Source: Botryotinia globosa (lineage: Eukaryota > Ascomycota > Leotiomycetes > Helotiales > Sclerotiniaceae). Taken from it: a DNA stretch of 64,000 bases. The stretch covers positions 2,728,001-2,792,000 of the forward strand of contig RCSZ01000002.1 in NCBI GenBank assembly GCA_014898425.1, written 5' to 3'. The notes under the pieces are model-generated. The model was not told the origin of the DNA. It saw only the letters and a program-made list of their open reading frames with translations, and did not search any database. Positions 34,501-47,295 of the stretch are shown piece by piece; position 1 is the first letter of the stretch; each line of letters begins with the position of its first letter. The translations under genes were made by a program, and so were the position numbers.

Positions 34501-35211
34501 GGCGTTGCCCTTTTTGTTGCAGCTGCGTCTACAGCGCTCAATGGGTAAAGCTAATTGTTTAAAGGAGTGACTTCCGCCGACTTGGGCAGTTTAATATTTA
34601 CAACTTCGACGTCACCCTCATTGCCGTCGTCATGGAAAAAGAGGGCTTTTGATTTTTTTGTGTTTTATTTTTTTCGGTGAAAAGGGTAGGGAGAAGGTAG
34701 GTTGGGTTGGGGTTTTTGGGGGGGGGGGGGGTGAAAGTAAAAAAGTGAAGATTGATGATAGTAGGTTACGAAAAGTACCTAGGACGACAGGATACCTAGG
34801 ACATGATAGGACAGGACAGGACAGGACAGCTCTACCAGCTTCAACTGTTCAACAGGATCACACAACATCCATGGATTTCTTCGCTCAGGTACGACAGATC
34901 CACTTTTGGTTAGCTTGGCTCATAGCACGGGCCAAGAACCAATTTCCAATTTCGCTAGAGTTACCTTTGGTCCTTTTTAAAGGTTCGTGAATACCTAGGT
35001 AGTGTGTATGTATGTAGGTACTAACTTATTAAATAGTCAGGCTGACGAATGATCTCTCCCGTTGGAAATTTTATCCTCAAGGATGCTAAAAGTGGATCCC
35101 CAGGTAAATGATTCAATCCATGGAATTGTCCAATTATTTTATTAATAGAGACTCGAGAGTCGAGACTCGAGACTCGAGAGTGACGAGGGAGAGCTCAGAG
35201 CTCAGAGCAGT

Positions 35212-35242
<31 letters not shown>

Positions 35243-37510
35243 AGGGAGAGGGAGAGGGAGAGGGAGAGGGAGAGGGAGAGGGAGAGGGAGAGGGAGAGGG
35301 AGAGGGAGAGGGAGAGCTCAGGGCAGTGAGAGGAGAGAGAGGGAGAGGGACGGAGAAGAAAAGAAAAGAAAATCAAATCAACATGGCAACTGGTGGCACA
35401 CTGGCACTGTGGCAGTTATCGAATAATAAGCACGAGGCTCCAAGGGTACCCGGCCATTTTATGGGGAACAAAACGTATTTTGTCTCTGTTGCTTTTGTTG
35501 TTGTGGTTGTCTGTTGTGAACTTGTTTGTCTCTGAGCCGTTTCTTTCCTCTTTCGTCCCATAATTATCATTCTGCAAAGGGTTCTAGGTTCGCAAATACG
35601 GCTGGGTCAACGGGGGTTATATATGAATCTCTGCGCTGTTTACTTCGTAATCGTCAATAAGATGAGGGTGGAATCGATGACTGAGTGTGCACTGTGGATG
35701 CAGAGGCTCAGAGGGTGGGTGTTGACTTGGTAATGATCTATCATTCGGGATTCGATGGCTTGGGTAACCATTCATATTACGCAGCACGCCGAATACTTGA
35801 AGCTGCAAAGTGCCTGCTCTCTCCCTACGAAGTGCCTACAATAGTACCTGGGTAAACAAATGGGAATCGTCGAGACCCCAGAGAATTAATCAAATCACAT
35901 TGATTATCGTCAACTTGTGGATCGCTGCAAAGAATATACAAACTACAGTAGCCTCAGAATGTACGTGCCCCCTTATTATGTGGGTAAAGATTTAAGACTA
36001 AAGAGTGAAGGCGAGAGACTAGAATCGAGGAAGGAGAAACTAAAAAGTAGATGGCTTCTCGTGCTGCATCATAAAGAGAGACAATCTCATCATCTATCTG
36101 CTCATCACATCTATATATAAAAATTGAAAGGATACGGGGGGAGGGGGGGGGGGAGAAAGTCAATAATAAGTATCATCGATAGATGATGTCTTTCCATGTC
36201 TTTCGGTAATATTAGGATGAGCATTACGAGTTTCCCACTTCCCCTGATTTCCCAATATAGGACGGACACCACCTTCTTATACGTACCTACCTAGGTAGTC
36301 TTACATATAGCACAAGCCTAGGTACACCGTACATATGGCACGTATATATGGCACAAATATATCGAGGATATCCGGTAATCGTCCGAATTAATAAATAAAT
36401 AAGATTGAAGCGAGATTCGGGTACGGGTAGAGAGAATGAATATGTATGTATGTACCTAGGTCCTAGCCTCCTAGGGACTTCTCGTGATGATTGATGTACT
36501 CTATACTCGTACTCGTACATGCATAAACTATACGCAGGTGGGCAGGTTCAGATATATTAATAATAGAAATCCTTTCAAGTATGGTAAGTTGGTAACCAAT
36601 CTCGAGTCAATGTCTACTCGAGTTACTCTGTATGTGCCTAGATGTACTACTGCAAGTAGTTAAGTAGTCAACTGCAAGAACGGATCACATTGTTAGTTCT
36701 CAGTCTAGCGCACCTCGTACCTGACTTGTAAGTTGTTACCAAGTTGTTAGCCGGTTGAAATTTTAAAATGGCAACTAAACAGTCTACGGAGGAATCATAA
36801 GATACTTTTTCTTCTCAGATCTCGCTATGAACCATAATTGCTGTGCGTTAGTCTTTGAAGTTTGAAGCTTTGATGCTTTGAAGCGGCGGTTGCAACTTAC
36901 TTGGCTAGTTGCCCAGCCAGGCCAAGTAGCCCAGGACTCTCTGTAGATTGGGGCGATTCGCGGCAGTGGGGGTACAGTACGTTGATACCTACTTTGTAGG
37001 GTTACTGTAGCCTGTAGGTATTCCGTATGGAAGAAAATGATGAATGAATGACTGTAATGGGGAATAGACTTTTGCTTGAGTTCTGTACTAAATTTCAGAT
37101 TCAGATTCAGATCCAGATCCAGATCCAGATTCTGGAAGAACCTACCTATACCGAGATATATCAAAAACAATATTATGCATAATAAACGTTTTATGCAGGA
37201 TTTTGTGACTGTCTATGCAACCAGTTCGTTTTGGTCGCGCATAAGGACATGATTTGGCATTTTGCATCACGAGGTATAATGGCACACTGTACAGCCCCTG
37301 ACGGAAATCTTGAAATCTATCAATCCGCGTATCAATCCGCGTATCAACCCGTGCGTGGATCAGTCCGTATGATCTCTGCATGAATACAAATCACCCAACA
37401 ACACAGTGATTTATATTCAGATCGCAATCACGTTTTACTTTCGAATAAAGTACTTTGAGACATTAACCTTACCACTTGAACCCCCGCCCCCTTCTCTTCT
37501 CAAAAATAAC
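34501..37510. other. Three-kilobase repeat-rich intergenic region
   Basis: No gene supported. Contents: G12 tract at about 34718-34729, GGACA tandem (about 34806-34827), direct repeats of GACTCGAG (35150-35178), the GGGAGA hexanucleotide array (35213-35313), TACCTAGG-type motifs (about 34777-34799, 34991-35020 and 36285-36297), a second G-rich tract (36137-36153), CAGATT/CAGATC hexamers (37098-37131), and the start-proximal promoter of the DUF676-like gene. Confidence 0.5.
35213..35313. repeat. GGGAGA hexanucleotide minisatellite after a GA run
   Basis: A GA dinucleotide run leads into about 14 near-perfect tandem copies of GGGAGA ending in GAGCTC. The flanks AGAGCTCAGAGC(AGTGAG) and GAGCTCAGGGCAGTGAG are partial direct repeats, so the array sits between duplicated borders. 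All frames are open only because of the repeat. Confidence 0.85.
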
Positions 37511-39681
37511 ATGGCTACTCCTGCTCAGTTAGCAGAGAAAGCTCGTCAAGATGGTTCAGAAGTTCCAACAATAAGATATGATACCCCGCCCCCACTTCCA
37601 CCACGAGGAGAGTCTATTCGAGCCCCTCCGCCCTACACAGATGATGATGCAAAGAGGGGTGAACTCATTTCAGAGCAATGGCGTTCAAACGATCCAAGAT
37701 CGTCTTCTACACACTCTTTAGTACCTTCGGAATCCAATCGACATGGCCGTCGCAAGTTACTACTCGTTTATATTCACGGGTTCATGGGCAACGAAACCAG
37801 TTTCCAAAGTTTTCCTGCTCATGTTCACAATCTTCTAAGCATCACGCTTGAAGCTACTCATGTTGTCCATACAAAGATTTATCCCAGGTACAAGTCTAGA
37901 AAAGCGATCAATTTTGCACGAGATGACTTTAGCGTTTGGTAAGAATATCGTCTCTTATCATCTTCCACGGCTAATCAAAGTCCATCATCAGGCTAGAACC
38001 TCATGAAGATGCTCTAACAGACATCATCTTACTGGGTCATAGTATGGGAGGGATTCTTTCAGCTGAAGTTGTCCTCCAATCGCCATCTCCTCCAACAAAT
38101 CGACGCTTTCGCCATAGGATTTTGGGAACAATCAGCTTTGATACCCCTTTCCTAGGTATGCATCCTGGAGTTGTGGTTAGTGGAATTGGAAGTCTCTTCA
38201 GACCCGCGCCAGATCCTCCAGGTTCAAGAACAGGATCGTTGTCACCCGCCGGGGCAAGTTCGCCGTCGATAAACGGCCCTGCATCTACAACAAGTCTTGC
38301 AGCCACTCTCTCAGATTCGAATACTATGTATCAAGCAAGTGATGCACAAAGTATGACGTCTTTAGCTACCCCGCCACCAAATGATCCATATTACAACGCC
38401 CCTTTCCCCAATGATATTAGGATACCGGAACGAAAAGGATTCGAAAACTTCTTACATTTTGTCAACAAGCATGCTGAAGGTGTTGGAATAACAGGAAAGC
38501 TTAGTGGCTTAACCTCGGCAACTTCACAGTACTTTATATCCCATTTAGAATTTGGTAGCTGTCTAGCAGATTATCCTGGCATGATGAATCGCTATTCCAA
38601 ATTGCGTGCTCTAGAAGATGTTGATGATCTTGCTGAGCATAATAATTCTGCCAATCGAAATCAAATCTTCCAAAGACGGTTCGTGAATTACTATACTGCA
38701 AGTACTGGTCGGTTGAAGCCGCCTAAAAATTCTGCTGTCGAGGTACCTCTTAATGACAATATTGCCGCATCGGAGGCAGGAATGAGTAGTCTAAACCTCT
38801 GCGATTCTGAGATTCAGCCTTTAAGATCAGTGGAAAACACAACTACGACGGACCCCAATATTGATTCTGCCGACGATGTACATGTGCAGCAAGTCGAAGA
38901 ACAGATGCAAGAGCTGGGTGATAGCTCAGGAGTTCAGGAAGATGCGCTACCACTACCAGAAATGCGACATATCGATTCAATGCCTATCGAAGAAGACGAA
39001 GAGATACCTATGGTGGCTTTATCACATGCTGATGACAACAATGGTGCAAACACTACTGCACCTAAAATATCTACCGAACCTCCACTCCCTCCTATCCCTG
39101 ATGCACCAACAGAACCTCAACCAATAGACCTTAGCCTTTACACAGACAAGGACTCTCGAAAAATTGCAGAAAAGGAGCACAAACGCATCATGAAAGCTTA
39201 TAATCAAGCCATGAAAGATCGCGAAAGTGCTCTTAAAGATCGTCGCAAGCTAATCGAGAAAAGAGAAAAGAAATCACGACAGGAAGAGGAGAAACAAATG
39301 AAAGCTCATGAGAAGCAGAAATTGAGAGAAGAAAAAGAGGAGGAAAAGCGGCAAGCTTCATTGAATTCTAAGTCTCCTAAAGGAAAAGAGAATGTAGCGA
39401 AAGCGGAGAAGATGGAGAAGCCGAAGAAGGACAGGAAGTTCTGTGTGCTTCCTGCGGAATCTGGTGGAAAGAGAGACGCCTGCTGGGTCCGGGTTTATAT
39501 GGAAGGTGTAGATGAAGTTGGGGCACATTGTGGCCTTTTCTTCCCGGGGCCGCAGTACGAAAGCTTGGTCGGAAATGTAGGTGAAAGGATTGAGACATGG
39601 GTCAAGGAAGATGAAACGAAGAGAGCAGTTCTCTCCAGCCGTTCTCTCCAGCCGTTAGGTTTTACGACACGATTTCGATGA
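37511..39681 (+). CDS. DUF676-like alpha/beta serine hydrolase with charged C-terminal coiled coil
   Basis: Seen: exons 37511-37938 and 37992-39681; 705 residues. The N-terminal ~85 residues are Pro/Arg/Ser-rich (PPPLPPRGE). The hydrolase core has the oxyanion-type strand LLLVYIHGFMGNETSF and, across the intron, the nucleophile motif LLGHSMGG, then GTISFDTPFLGMHPGV. A Ser/Pro/Gly linker follows. Residues ~540-640 form a Lys/Glu/Arg-rich helix (QEEEKQMKAHEKQKLREEK), then a short basic tail block with ACWVRVYMEG. Known: DUF676 and related lipase-like proteins hydrolyse acyl ester bonds in lipids or act in organelle-membrane turnover. The substrate here is unknown. The initial ATG follows AAAATAAC. 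An upstream in-frame stretch from about 37406 lacks protein character. Confidence 0.88.
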
Positions 39682-40328
39682 CCGTTTTTTTACGATAGAT
39701 ACAACCACGCGTATAAAGATACCCAATATTCCATATTCGATCTGGAAAAAATGATTCAATATAGTAAATAGCGATTTCTAAGCAAGGCTTTGTTACACTT
39801 GGGCTGGAATATTTTCATATTTACCAAAGAATCATGTGGTGAAAGGCTTACAAACACATCGTCCTATATCCTGCGTTGTTGGGCGAGCACAGCTTCATCG
39901 TGCCTATGTACCACAAACATATTGTCCTGATGTGGACAGCAAGTACATCATTTTTTCCCCTTCGAATTGTTGATGTCTTCTGAGCCGAATTTGTTGAAAA
40001 CATTAACTGCCGTGGTATGATGTTCAATTGCATGTGATTGGTCGGCTAAACTTGAGTCCAGAAAGGTTCTAGGCGACGACGCCAGGATTTCATCCCATCA
40101 TCATCATCATCATCATCATCGAAATACCCCACAATATGCCAAGGGACTCCATATCCGCCGTTTGACCGCCTTCCAGAAAACAAATATATTCAATTGACAT
40201 CTCAATTGACTTTTGTTATCTTCAACTTATCTCCAGTTTACTCTCCTCCAAATTCCCTGTATATATACATCTCGATGTCTCAATTGCTGCCCTCCGATCT
40301 TTAACTCTTCGAATTGAAATTTATTAAC
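39682..40328. promoter_or_regulatory. Intergenic region, promoter of the borate transporter
   Basis: About 650 bases without a supported ORF. A CATCATCAT run (about 40096-40120) sits some 210 bases upstream of the ATG. Confidence 0.45.
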
Positions 40329-42746
40329 ATGGCTACTCAATCCTCCGATCCTTATTCGCTCCCTAGTGCTCTCCCTCACAACTCCGCCACCAATTCCCAT
40401 CAAGCTCCCCAAAACCTTACCTCTGCAGCCAAATCCTGGCGCAATCGATTCAATTCCTTAAATATCAGTAATACAAATTCTACATCGCGTAGTGCGGAGG
40501 CGCCCAATGAATATGATGGTCTGCAGGCAGCGAATACCAATGCTTCCGCGAAAAGCAAACACGTCCCGAAATGGTATAAAATTAGACTTTTTAGAGGCAT
40601 GGTCAATGATTTGAAGAGAAGGGCGCCATATTACTGGAGTGATTGGACGGATGCTTGGGATTATAGAGTTGTGCCGGCCACGATCTATATGTATTTTGCG
40701 AAGTACGTCGTTAATAATTCAATTGAAGGTCGATTCTTCTGATACTGAGAAGAAAGGTCGTGGAAATTGGCTGGGGACATGGCCATTGACAATGAGCTAA
40801 TTACTTGATAGCATCTTGCCTGCACTAGCCTTTTCTTTGGATATGTAAGTCTCTATTGTCGAACATATGTGAAGAAATCCGTTCTGATCAGGATATCAGG
40901 TTTACAAAGACGAATATGAGTTATGGAGTTAATGAGGTCCTCCTTGCTTCGGTCTTAGGATCAGTGGTTTTCTCTGTATTTGCCGCTCAACCTTTGGTTA
41001 TTGTAGGGGTTACTGGACCTATCACTGTTTTCAACTAGTATGTATGACTGTGTAGAGATCGTATTTGATTTGATGCTAATATGAATAGTACTGTTTACGA
41101 TATTATTGTTCCCACGGGAGCAAACTATTTTGCATTTTTAGCACTAATTGGATTGTGAGTATCTGTTATAGCTCATACATTGTTGTTTTTGCGAAGACTA
41201 ACGGAAGCAGATGGTCACTGGTGATGCATTGGATACTCGCCATTACCAATTCATGCAACGGACTTCGTTACGTCACGCGTTTTTCTTGCGATATCTTTGG
41301 ATTTTACGTGGCTTTCATCTACCTACAGAAAGGTATCCAGGTCCTCACTCGCCAAGGCTCGGGTGAGCCGTTCTACCTTTCTATTGTTATTGCTTTACTG
41401 GTCACCATCGTTGCATTCTTGTGCGGTGTTGTTGGAGACAGTCCATTATTTCAACACTATGTTCGAGTTTTTATCAAAGATTACGGAACTCCTCTCACGA
41501 TCATATTTTTCACTGGCTTTGTACACATTGGTAAAATGAGAGATGTAGATCTAAGTACACTACCTACCAGTAGAGCTTTCTATCCAACAACCGATCGAGG
41601 ATGGTTTGTACATTTTTGGGACGTGAGAGTTTCAGATGTTTTTATTGCTATACCATTTGCCATTTTACTCACAATCTTGTTTTATTTTGATCATAATGGT
41701 AAATGATGTTTCCTCCATTTCTATACCAATTTTTCATTACTGACCTCAGTATAGTATCTTCTCTAATGGCCCAGGGAACGGAATTTCCCCTTCGAAAGCC
41801 TGCTGGGTTTCACTGGGATATTTTTCTTCTTGGTCTAACGACCGGTATAGCAGGCCTGTTAGGAATTCCATTTCCGAACGGTCTTATTCCACAAGCTCCA
41901 TTCCACACTGAGTCTCTTTGCGTCACCAAACTTGTTGCCGATACCGACGAATCAGGAGACTCAAAGGGTCACCTCAAAACAGTTACATCCCACGTCGTCG
42001 AGCAACGAGTGAGCAATCTAGCCCAAGGCCTTTTAACCCTAGGGACCATGACTGGCCCACTCCTCATAGTCATTCATCTCATTCCCCAAGGCGTCTTGGC
42101 GGGTCTCTTCTTCGTTATGGGTATCCAAGCTCTCCTCGGCAATGGCATAACTACTAAAATCCTCTTCCTTCTTAAAGATTCCTCTTTAACTCCATCGTCT
42201 GATCCCTTACGACATCTTCCCCGCAGATTGGCCATCTGGATCTTCGTCGCAATCCAACTCTTTGGCTTTGGGGCCACGTTTGCCATCACACAAACAATCG
42301 CGGCAGTGGGGTTCCCAGTCATCATTTTGGCGTTGATTCCTGTTAGAATCTGGGCGCTACCAAGGTGGTTCACGAAAGAAGAGTTGAGTGTGCTGGATGG
42401 AGCGACGGCGAGTCCGTTTACAATGATTAGTGTGGGGGGCAACCATGGAGAAGAGATTGAGGATGAGGGATTATCGACTGGCGCTGATGTTGGTCGCGAG
42501 GGTGTACTGACGAATAATCATTCTGGAGAAAGTGGAGGAAATGGGAAAGGTGTGCTGGAAACAGAGGGTGATAGTGATGAAGGACGAGCGGAGCGAGGAG
42601 AGTTCCCAGCCGGTGATCCTGACTCGGGAATGGCGAGGAGGAGAGAAAGTTGGAAAGGTGAGGGGAGGAGTGGGGGGTTGGGCGAGGGTATGGAGTTACA
42701 GAATCTAGGCATGAGTAGGAGGAGTGTAAGTCGACAAGCCGAGTAG
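40329..42746 (+). CDS. BOR1: Borate / bicarbonate-type anion exporter (Bor1 family)
   Basis: Seen: six exons, 40329-40702, 40812-40844, 40900-41037, 41089-41154, 41211-41698 and 41755-42746, sum to 2091 nt (696 residues) in phase. The cytosolic N-terminus (~110 residues, Ser/Asn-rich) leads to the signature FRGMVNDLKRRAPYYWSDW. Further SLC4-type landmarks follow: GVNEVLLASVLGSVVFSVFA with AAQPLVIVGVTGP, RDVDLSTLPTSRAFYPT before the next helices, and SSLMAQGTEFPLRKP and GLLGIPFPNGLIPQAPFHTESL. The tail is Gly/Glu/Asp/Arg-rich. Known: Bor1 exports borate across the plasma membrane. At the last intron only the second of two nearby AGs (41753-41754) keeps the frame; the first would give an immediate stop. 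Exon 2 is only 33 nt. Confidence 0.93.
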
Positions 42747-43645
42747 GAAAGCGTGTATGCCGCTTTTGGAAAGCAATGAAGACTGGATTCCTCGTTATGA
42801 AGAGGAACTATCATCAGAGTCCTTGTGGAAGGAAAATTTGATTGTAATCATAATTAAATACTTTCTGTATATACCAGAGTTTTGGCGGAATCTAAAATTG
42901 TATTATTTTCGCTGGGGTACTCAGTATCAATATTTGGACGTTGATGGACATATGTTGGTTTCCATTCAGACTTACTTCGGTGCCCGCGGTGGGTCTGGAA
43001 AGGCGAATATGCAAGTGCATTTTTTCCTCCTGTGGTTTTGCGGGAGTGAGATGATAGGACTACTGTTATCTCGTTTGAGAATTTCTATCTGTGTTTTTCC
43101 CATTTTTTTTCTTTTCTACATGTACACGTACATGTACAAGTCCGGGCTATGCTAGGTGTTGAATGTATCGAGTGGAGTGCGCTTGTCAATCTCAATATGA
43201 GAGCGTCCCGTTTTTTGATGAGCCATACATATATATTTATACGTTGAGTGGGAGTTCATTATATTAACAGTGCTGTCGGGTATACGGATTGTAGCCTGTT
43301 GACTTTTGTTTTCTTCGACTCATTGTTCGGGCACTGTCTATCACCAGATCCAGCACCAGTCCTTGATATCATGCACTCATGGACTCAAACACTCACCCTC
43401 CAAGCATCCCCTCCAAATAAACTAGCATGTCTTGGGGATCTTGTGCATTCACTGTGATTCACAGACTTGGAACTGCGCGTAATGTAAGATTACCTGCTGT
43501 CCCATACCCACCCACGTTTTCAATGACACTAATAAAGTTATTAATAGTGTTGAGTCTGAACCTCGATCTATCAGCGAAACAATGATTCAGGGAATTGAAT
43601 CGTGATTTGAACGAAAATTTCAACACAAGACTTACTAATAGTTTA
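42747..43645. other. Intergenic region
   Basis: About 900 bases downstream of the borate transporter. No supported ORF; AT-rich with a short palindromic TACATGTACACGTACATGTA (about 43117-43136). It separates convergent genes. Confidence 0.45.
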
Positions 43646-46600
43646 TTACCAAAATGTATGGAAGCTCATCATCGCATACAACTGGTCTTCATCTGGTAAT
43701 TTCTCAAACCGTGCCCCTTGGATCTGCTTTCTTATGGTTTCTGCTTGCAGTTTAAACTTTGAACCTTGCTCTTGGTCGCCATTGAGCTCGTATGCTTCCG
43801 CCAACTTGCGGAGAACGCGTGCTGTCTCGCCTTTATCACCTTTGGAGGATTCATTCAGTTGCGCTATAATAAGAATCTTGCTTAGGTCATTGCTAGTGGA
43901 CTGTAAGCTATGGTGCATGTAAAAGTTAAAGCATATCGCTGTCAAGTCAATTCGGGAGCTAAGGAAGACTTACATGGCGATATCATACTGCTTCCTCTTG
44001 ATGGCTATATAGCTTAGCTTGAGTTTAGCTGCAATGGTTGTCGGATGAGTTTCACTCTCTTGTGTGAAGCAAGAAAGTTCCTGTTTCTAATGTCGCTCTG
44101 CATCGTCGTAAAGCCCTTGATCATAGTGTGCATTTCCAACATGATAGTCAGCACTGTGTATTGAGTCAGTAGTGGAACACATAAAGGAGTGAGGACATGC
44201 TAACATCAGTCCATCAAAATGATTACCCGGACCGAGAAAATCGATCGAATACTTTTGGCTCAATTCTGCATGTTGTATGGAGCCAGCGTAGTCTTTAGTG
44301 ACGCGCAGAAGCCTAGCGATATTTGTATGTGGAATGTGTAGAAATTTGCGGTTGTGCGATTCGGGACATTGCATGTTAATTCTGATGCATTCTTCGTAGT
44401 ATTCAAGGGCTTCCTCACAATCGCCAGTATCCAGGTTCTGGAGTATGATATTGCCAAAAATTATTGAGCCCATTCGCCACTTCTTCATGATTGGGAGGCA
44501 ACAACCGTCTTCGAATTTCAAGGCTCTTGTCCATGTATTCGTGTGCAGCTTTAATGTGGCCGCGCTCGCATTCCATTTTGCCCAGAGAGTTTGCCAAATT
44601 CGCATAAATCAGCCCTTCCTTATCCGTACAAAGCCGCATGGCCATCCCCATAAGCTCGAGCTCCTCTTCCCACGCACCACATTCCATCGGATACCTATTA
44701 CACAATCAACATATGAGAATCTGCTGGTGAATGGAAAAATATACACCAACCGAATAATGTAGAGAGCTGCAAAAATGCCTCGAATTCGACCTCCGTCTTT
44801 GGCTCATAACGGTCCTCTTCATATCGCGCACATAGAATCAACACATGGGCTGCGTACAATTTACATTCAGGCCAGACCGGTCGCATCGACAGACCATTGA
44901 TAAGCTTGGGAAATGCGATGCTAAGTAATCGAGATGTAGACCTGAAGGCGACATATCGGCCATCTCTGCCTATCCAATTTCGAAACTCCTCTTGTATAAG
45001 TCTGTGAATATACAACATCTTTCTACCTAGATCTTGTCGGACTATGCTCGTCGACAATAGCCTTTCTAGAGCTTCGGTAAATCTGTTCAATCGAAAGTAT
45101 CATTAGTGCCAGGCAAGATAACTTTATGGGATGTGGAGAACTGACGCCCAATCATCTCCACAAAAGCAGAAATCCTCTGGGAGATTGTTTTGCTTGAACC
45201 AGGCCTCTAGTATATGATCTGGCCCAACATGAGCGATTATTTCCATGAGTTTTCTAGCATCGTCTGTGAGGTATTCGAACGCTGTTTTGCCAGCAGGTTT
45301 CTAATGAACGACTGTAATAAGCCTCAATCCCTTTCTTTTTCTTCGTTCAATTGTCTCGAGTGCTTTTCGTACAACCCCAAGAAATCTGTGATGGACCTGC
45401 CGCGAAGTCTTATTTGTGATGCCATTGCTGCGAAGGCTAAAGGTAATCCACCAAGCCTTGCCGATAAAAGACATGCGGAGTGCCTTCCTTCTTCAGAGTA
45501 TTCCGCTCGCCTGATCAAATTGGTCAAAAGATCTGCTCCGCTTTCGTCCCTAAAAACTCGAATCTCCATACCTGCAGCGGCAGGGTCGATGCTCACGATG
45601 CTGTCTCGGGATGTGACTAGCACTGCGCCGTGCGAAGCAACAGGCCATGCATTTCTGACTAGTTAAAGACTCTCAACGTTATCCATGACCACAAGCCATG
45701 GTACAGCTAGAAACAGATGGTTAGGCAAAAGCCGTTGCTATCTTGCAAAATACATGACTTGGATATTTTCCGGAGCCATTTCAGAACCAAGAATCGATTC
45801 TGATTTGTGTTTATGTCTTCTGAGATACCCTCCAGTTGTAACATATCCGCTACCTCATAGAAGCTTTGGGCAACTGACAGACCAGTCTCACAATTCAGCC
45901 ATTGGACTGCTGAAATACCATGGGTAACTTGCTCGTGCGCATACGATAAGGCTGTTTGAGTCTTACCAATTCCACCAGTGCCATATAAAACAAAGCTGCA
46001 AAAGGTCTTCGATGTCAAGAGATCACCAAAGTGAGATGGGATATTATTGAGCTCTTCCTGGCGCTCTAGAAAATGAGGATTGGGAGTAAACGGAATGTTG
46101 TCACAAGGAAAGAGTGATTTGTTTTCGGGAACAGAAGCCACATTACCAGTCAAAGAAACCAAGCCCAGCCGATCCAACTCTCTCAAGAGGACTGCCGGAC
46201 GTTGCGAATCCACTGCCATCAAAGCTGCCACTTTCTCCTTGATCTGCTGGCATCGATGATTTATTCTTTTTGACGATTCCTCGAACTTTCTGTGTACTTG
46301 GGCCATGCTTGAGAGTTGACTCTGCCTAAAATTAATCAGTCTTGCAAGTAACATATTGTCTCTACAAACTTTCGACCTACCGTGTTTATTCCTCCGCAGG
46401 AAATAAATGGCATGAGTCCAAGAGGTGATTCTTTCCACAAATATATCCATCAACTCATTCCCCATCTGGCTATTTTCTGCAAAAGTCGATTCATATATGC
46501 GAAATATCTCGAGATCATGGCCAAGATCCTTGAGCATCTCAAGCGTTTAGAAGTAGTGTATCTGTGGTGCTAGCAGCCTATATGTCGATACTTTAGTACG

Positions 46601-46781
46601 GAGAAGAGACCATGTAGGAAAAATATCTTACTTGGATCATAAGACTGATGATCCCCCAAATAATAGCTGCTTGCATGTTAGTTGACGCAAGTGTCGCTGC
46701 TAGCAGTGTGACAAAGCTGTGAAGCGGCTGTAGAGAGTCACAGAGCAGCTGAACGATAGGTGCTTTAGTATGAATGATCAA
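43646..46781 (-). pseudogene. NLR-type (NB-ARC / TPR) pseudogene
   Basis: Seen on the minus strand: a possible N-terminal segment (about 46760-46640, ATLASTNMQAAIIWGII), a helical linker, then NB-ARC landmarks: Walker A LYGTGGIGKTQTAL, Walker B-like WLVVMDN, LVTSRDS and LGGLPLA. A winged-helix-like region and several TPR units follow (LANSLGKMECERGHIKAAHEYMDKSLEIR, EALEYYEECIRINM, DAERHYRKQEL). Breaks: an in-frame TAA at 45663-45665, just after the Walker B block; frame changes near 45329-45345 and 45285-45291; and an extra base in the run at 44456-44460. Known: such STAND proteins act in fungal self/non-self recognition and programmed death. Inference: this copy is inactive. The intron near 45754-45710 is still spliceable. 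Not every N-terminal exon could be placed. Confidence 0.78.
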
Positions 46782-47295
46782 GGTTTAAAACGATGATAGG
46801 CTTTCGATTAAATCGTCGCAGGTTTCGATGTGTCCGAGTTGTTCTTCGTCCTGATCGTTCAAATTCCGACGGTGAAAGAACTATCGGATAAATTTTTTAA
46901 AAAATAAAATAAATTATCATGTGATAATAAGCACGAATGAATTTCTTTTATAATACTTTATTTTAAAAGGGTTATTAAAATATAATATAAATCATTTTCG
47001 GCATTGATAGAAAATTTAATCGTATATTCCACCCCCGGATCTGGAGACATCAGCTGCAAGAAATACTAGGAGAATATCATCATGCCTGGAGACCTCGATT
47101 GATACTTGCACTTATATCACCTCAGCATATAAGAAAGACCTCTACTCGACGACATCAAAAAAGTCGGAATCGGAGAACTTTGCTCTGGTACGTGCAAAAA
47201 AGTTGTGGCATTATGCTAGGAATCTTCAGAGAGATATCATATCTCCGTGTCAAGATATTGGGTGCAAATACGGGGCCGTATGTTATCTCTCATTA
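46782..47295. other. AT-rich degenerate block with a relic coding stretch
   Basis: 46890-47030 is strongly A/T-rich (A/T runs, few GC pairs). From about 47035 to 47300 the plus strand stays open for roughly 85 codons with a protein-like reading (…SENFALVRAKKLWHYARNLQRD…) that runs into the antisense of the catalase 3' end. No start, stop pattern or family is recognised. It may be a fragment left by a rearrangement. Confidence 0.4.

Noticed and set aside
35108..35376. Arg-Glu and Ser-Leu repeat ORFs on both strands
   Set aside because: Produced only by the GGGAGA array; no gene structure.
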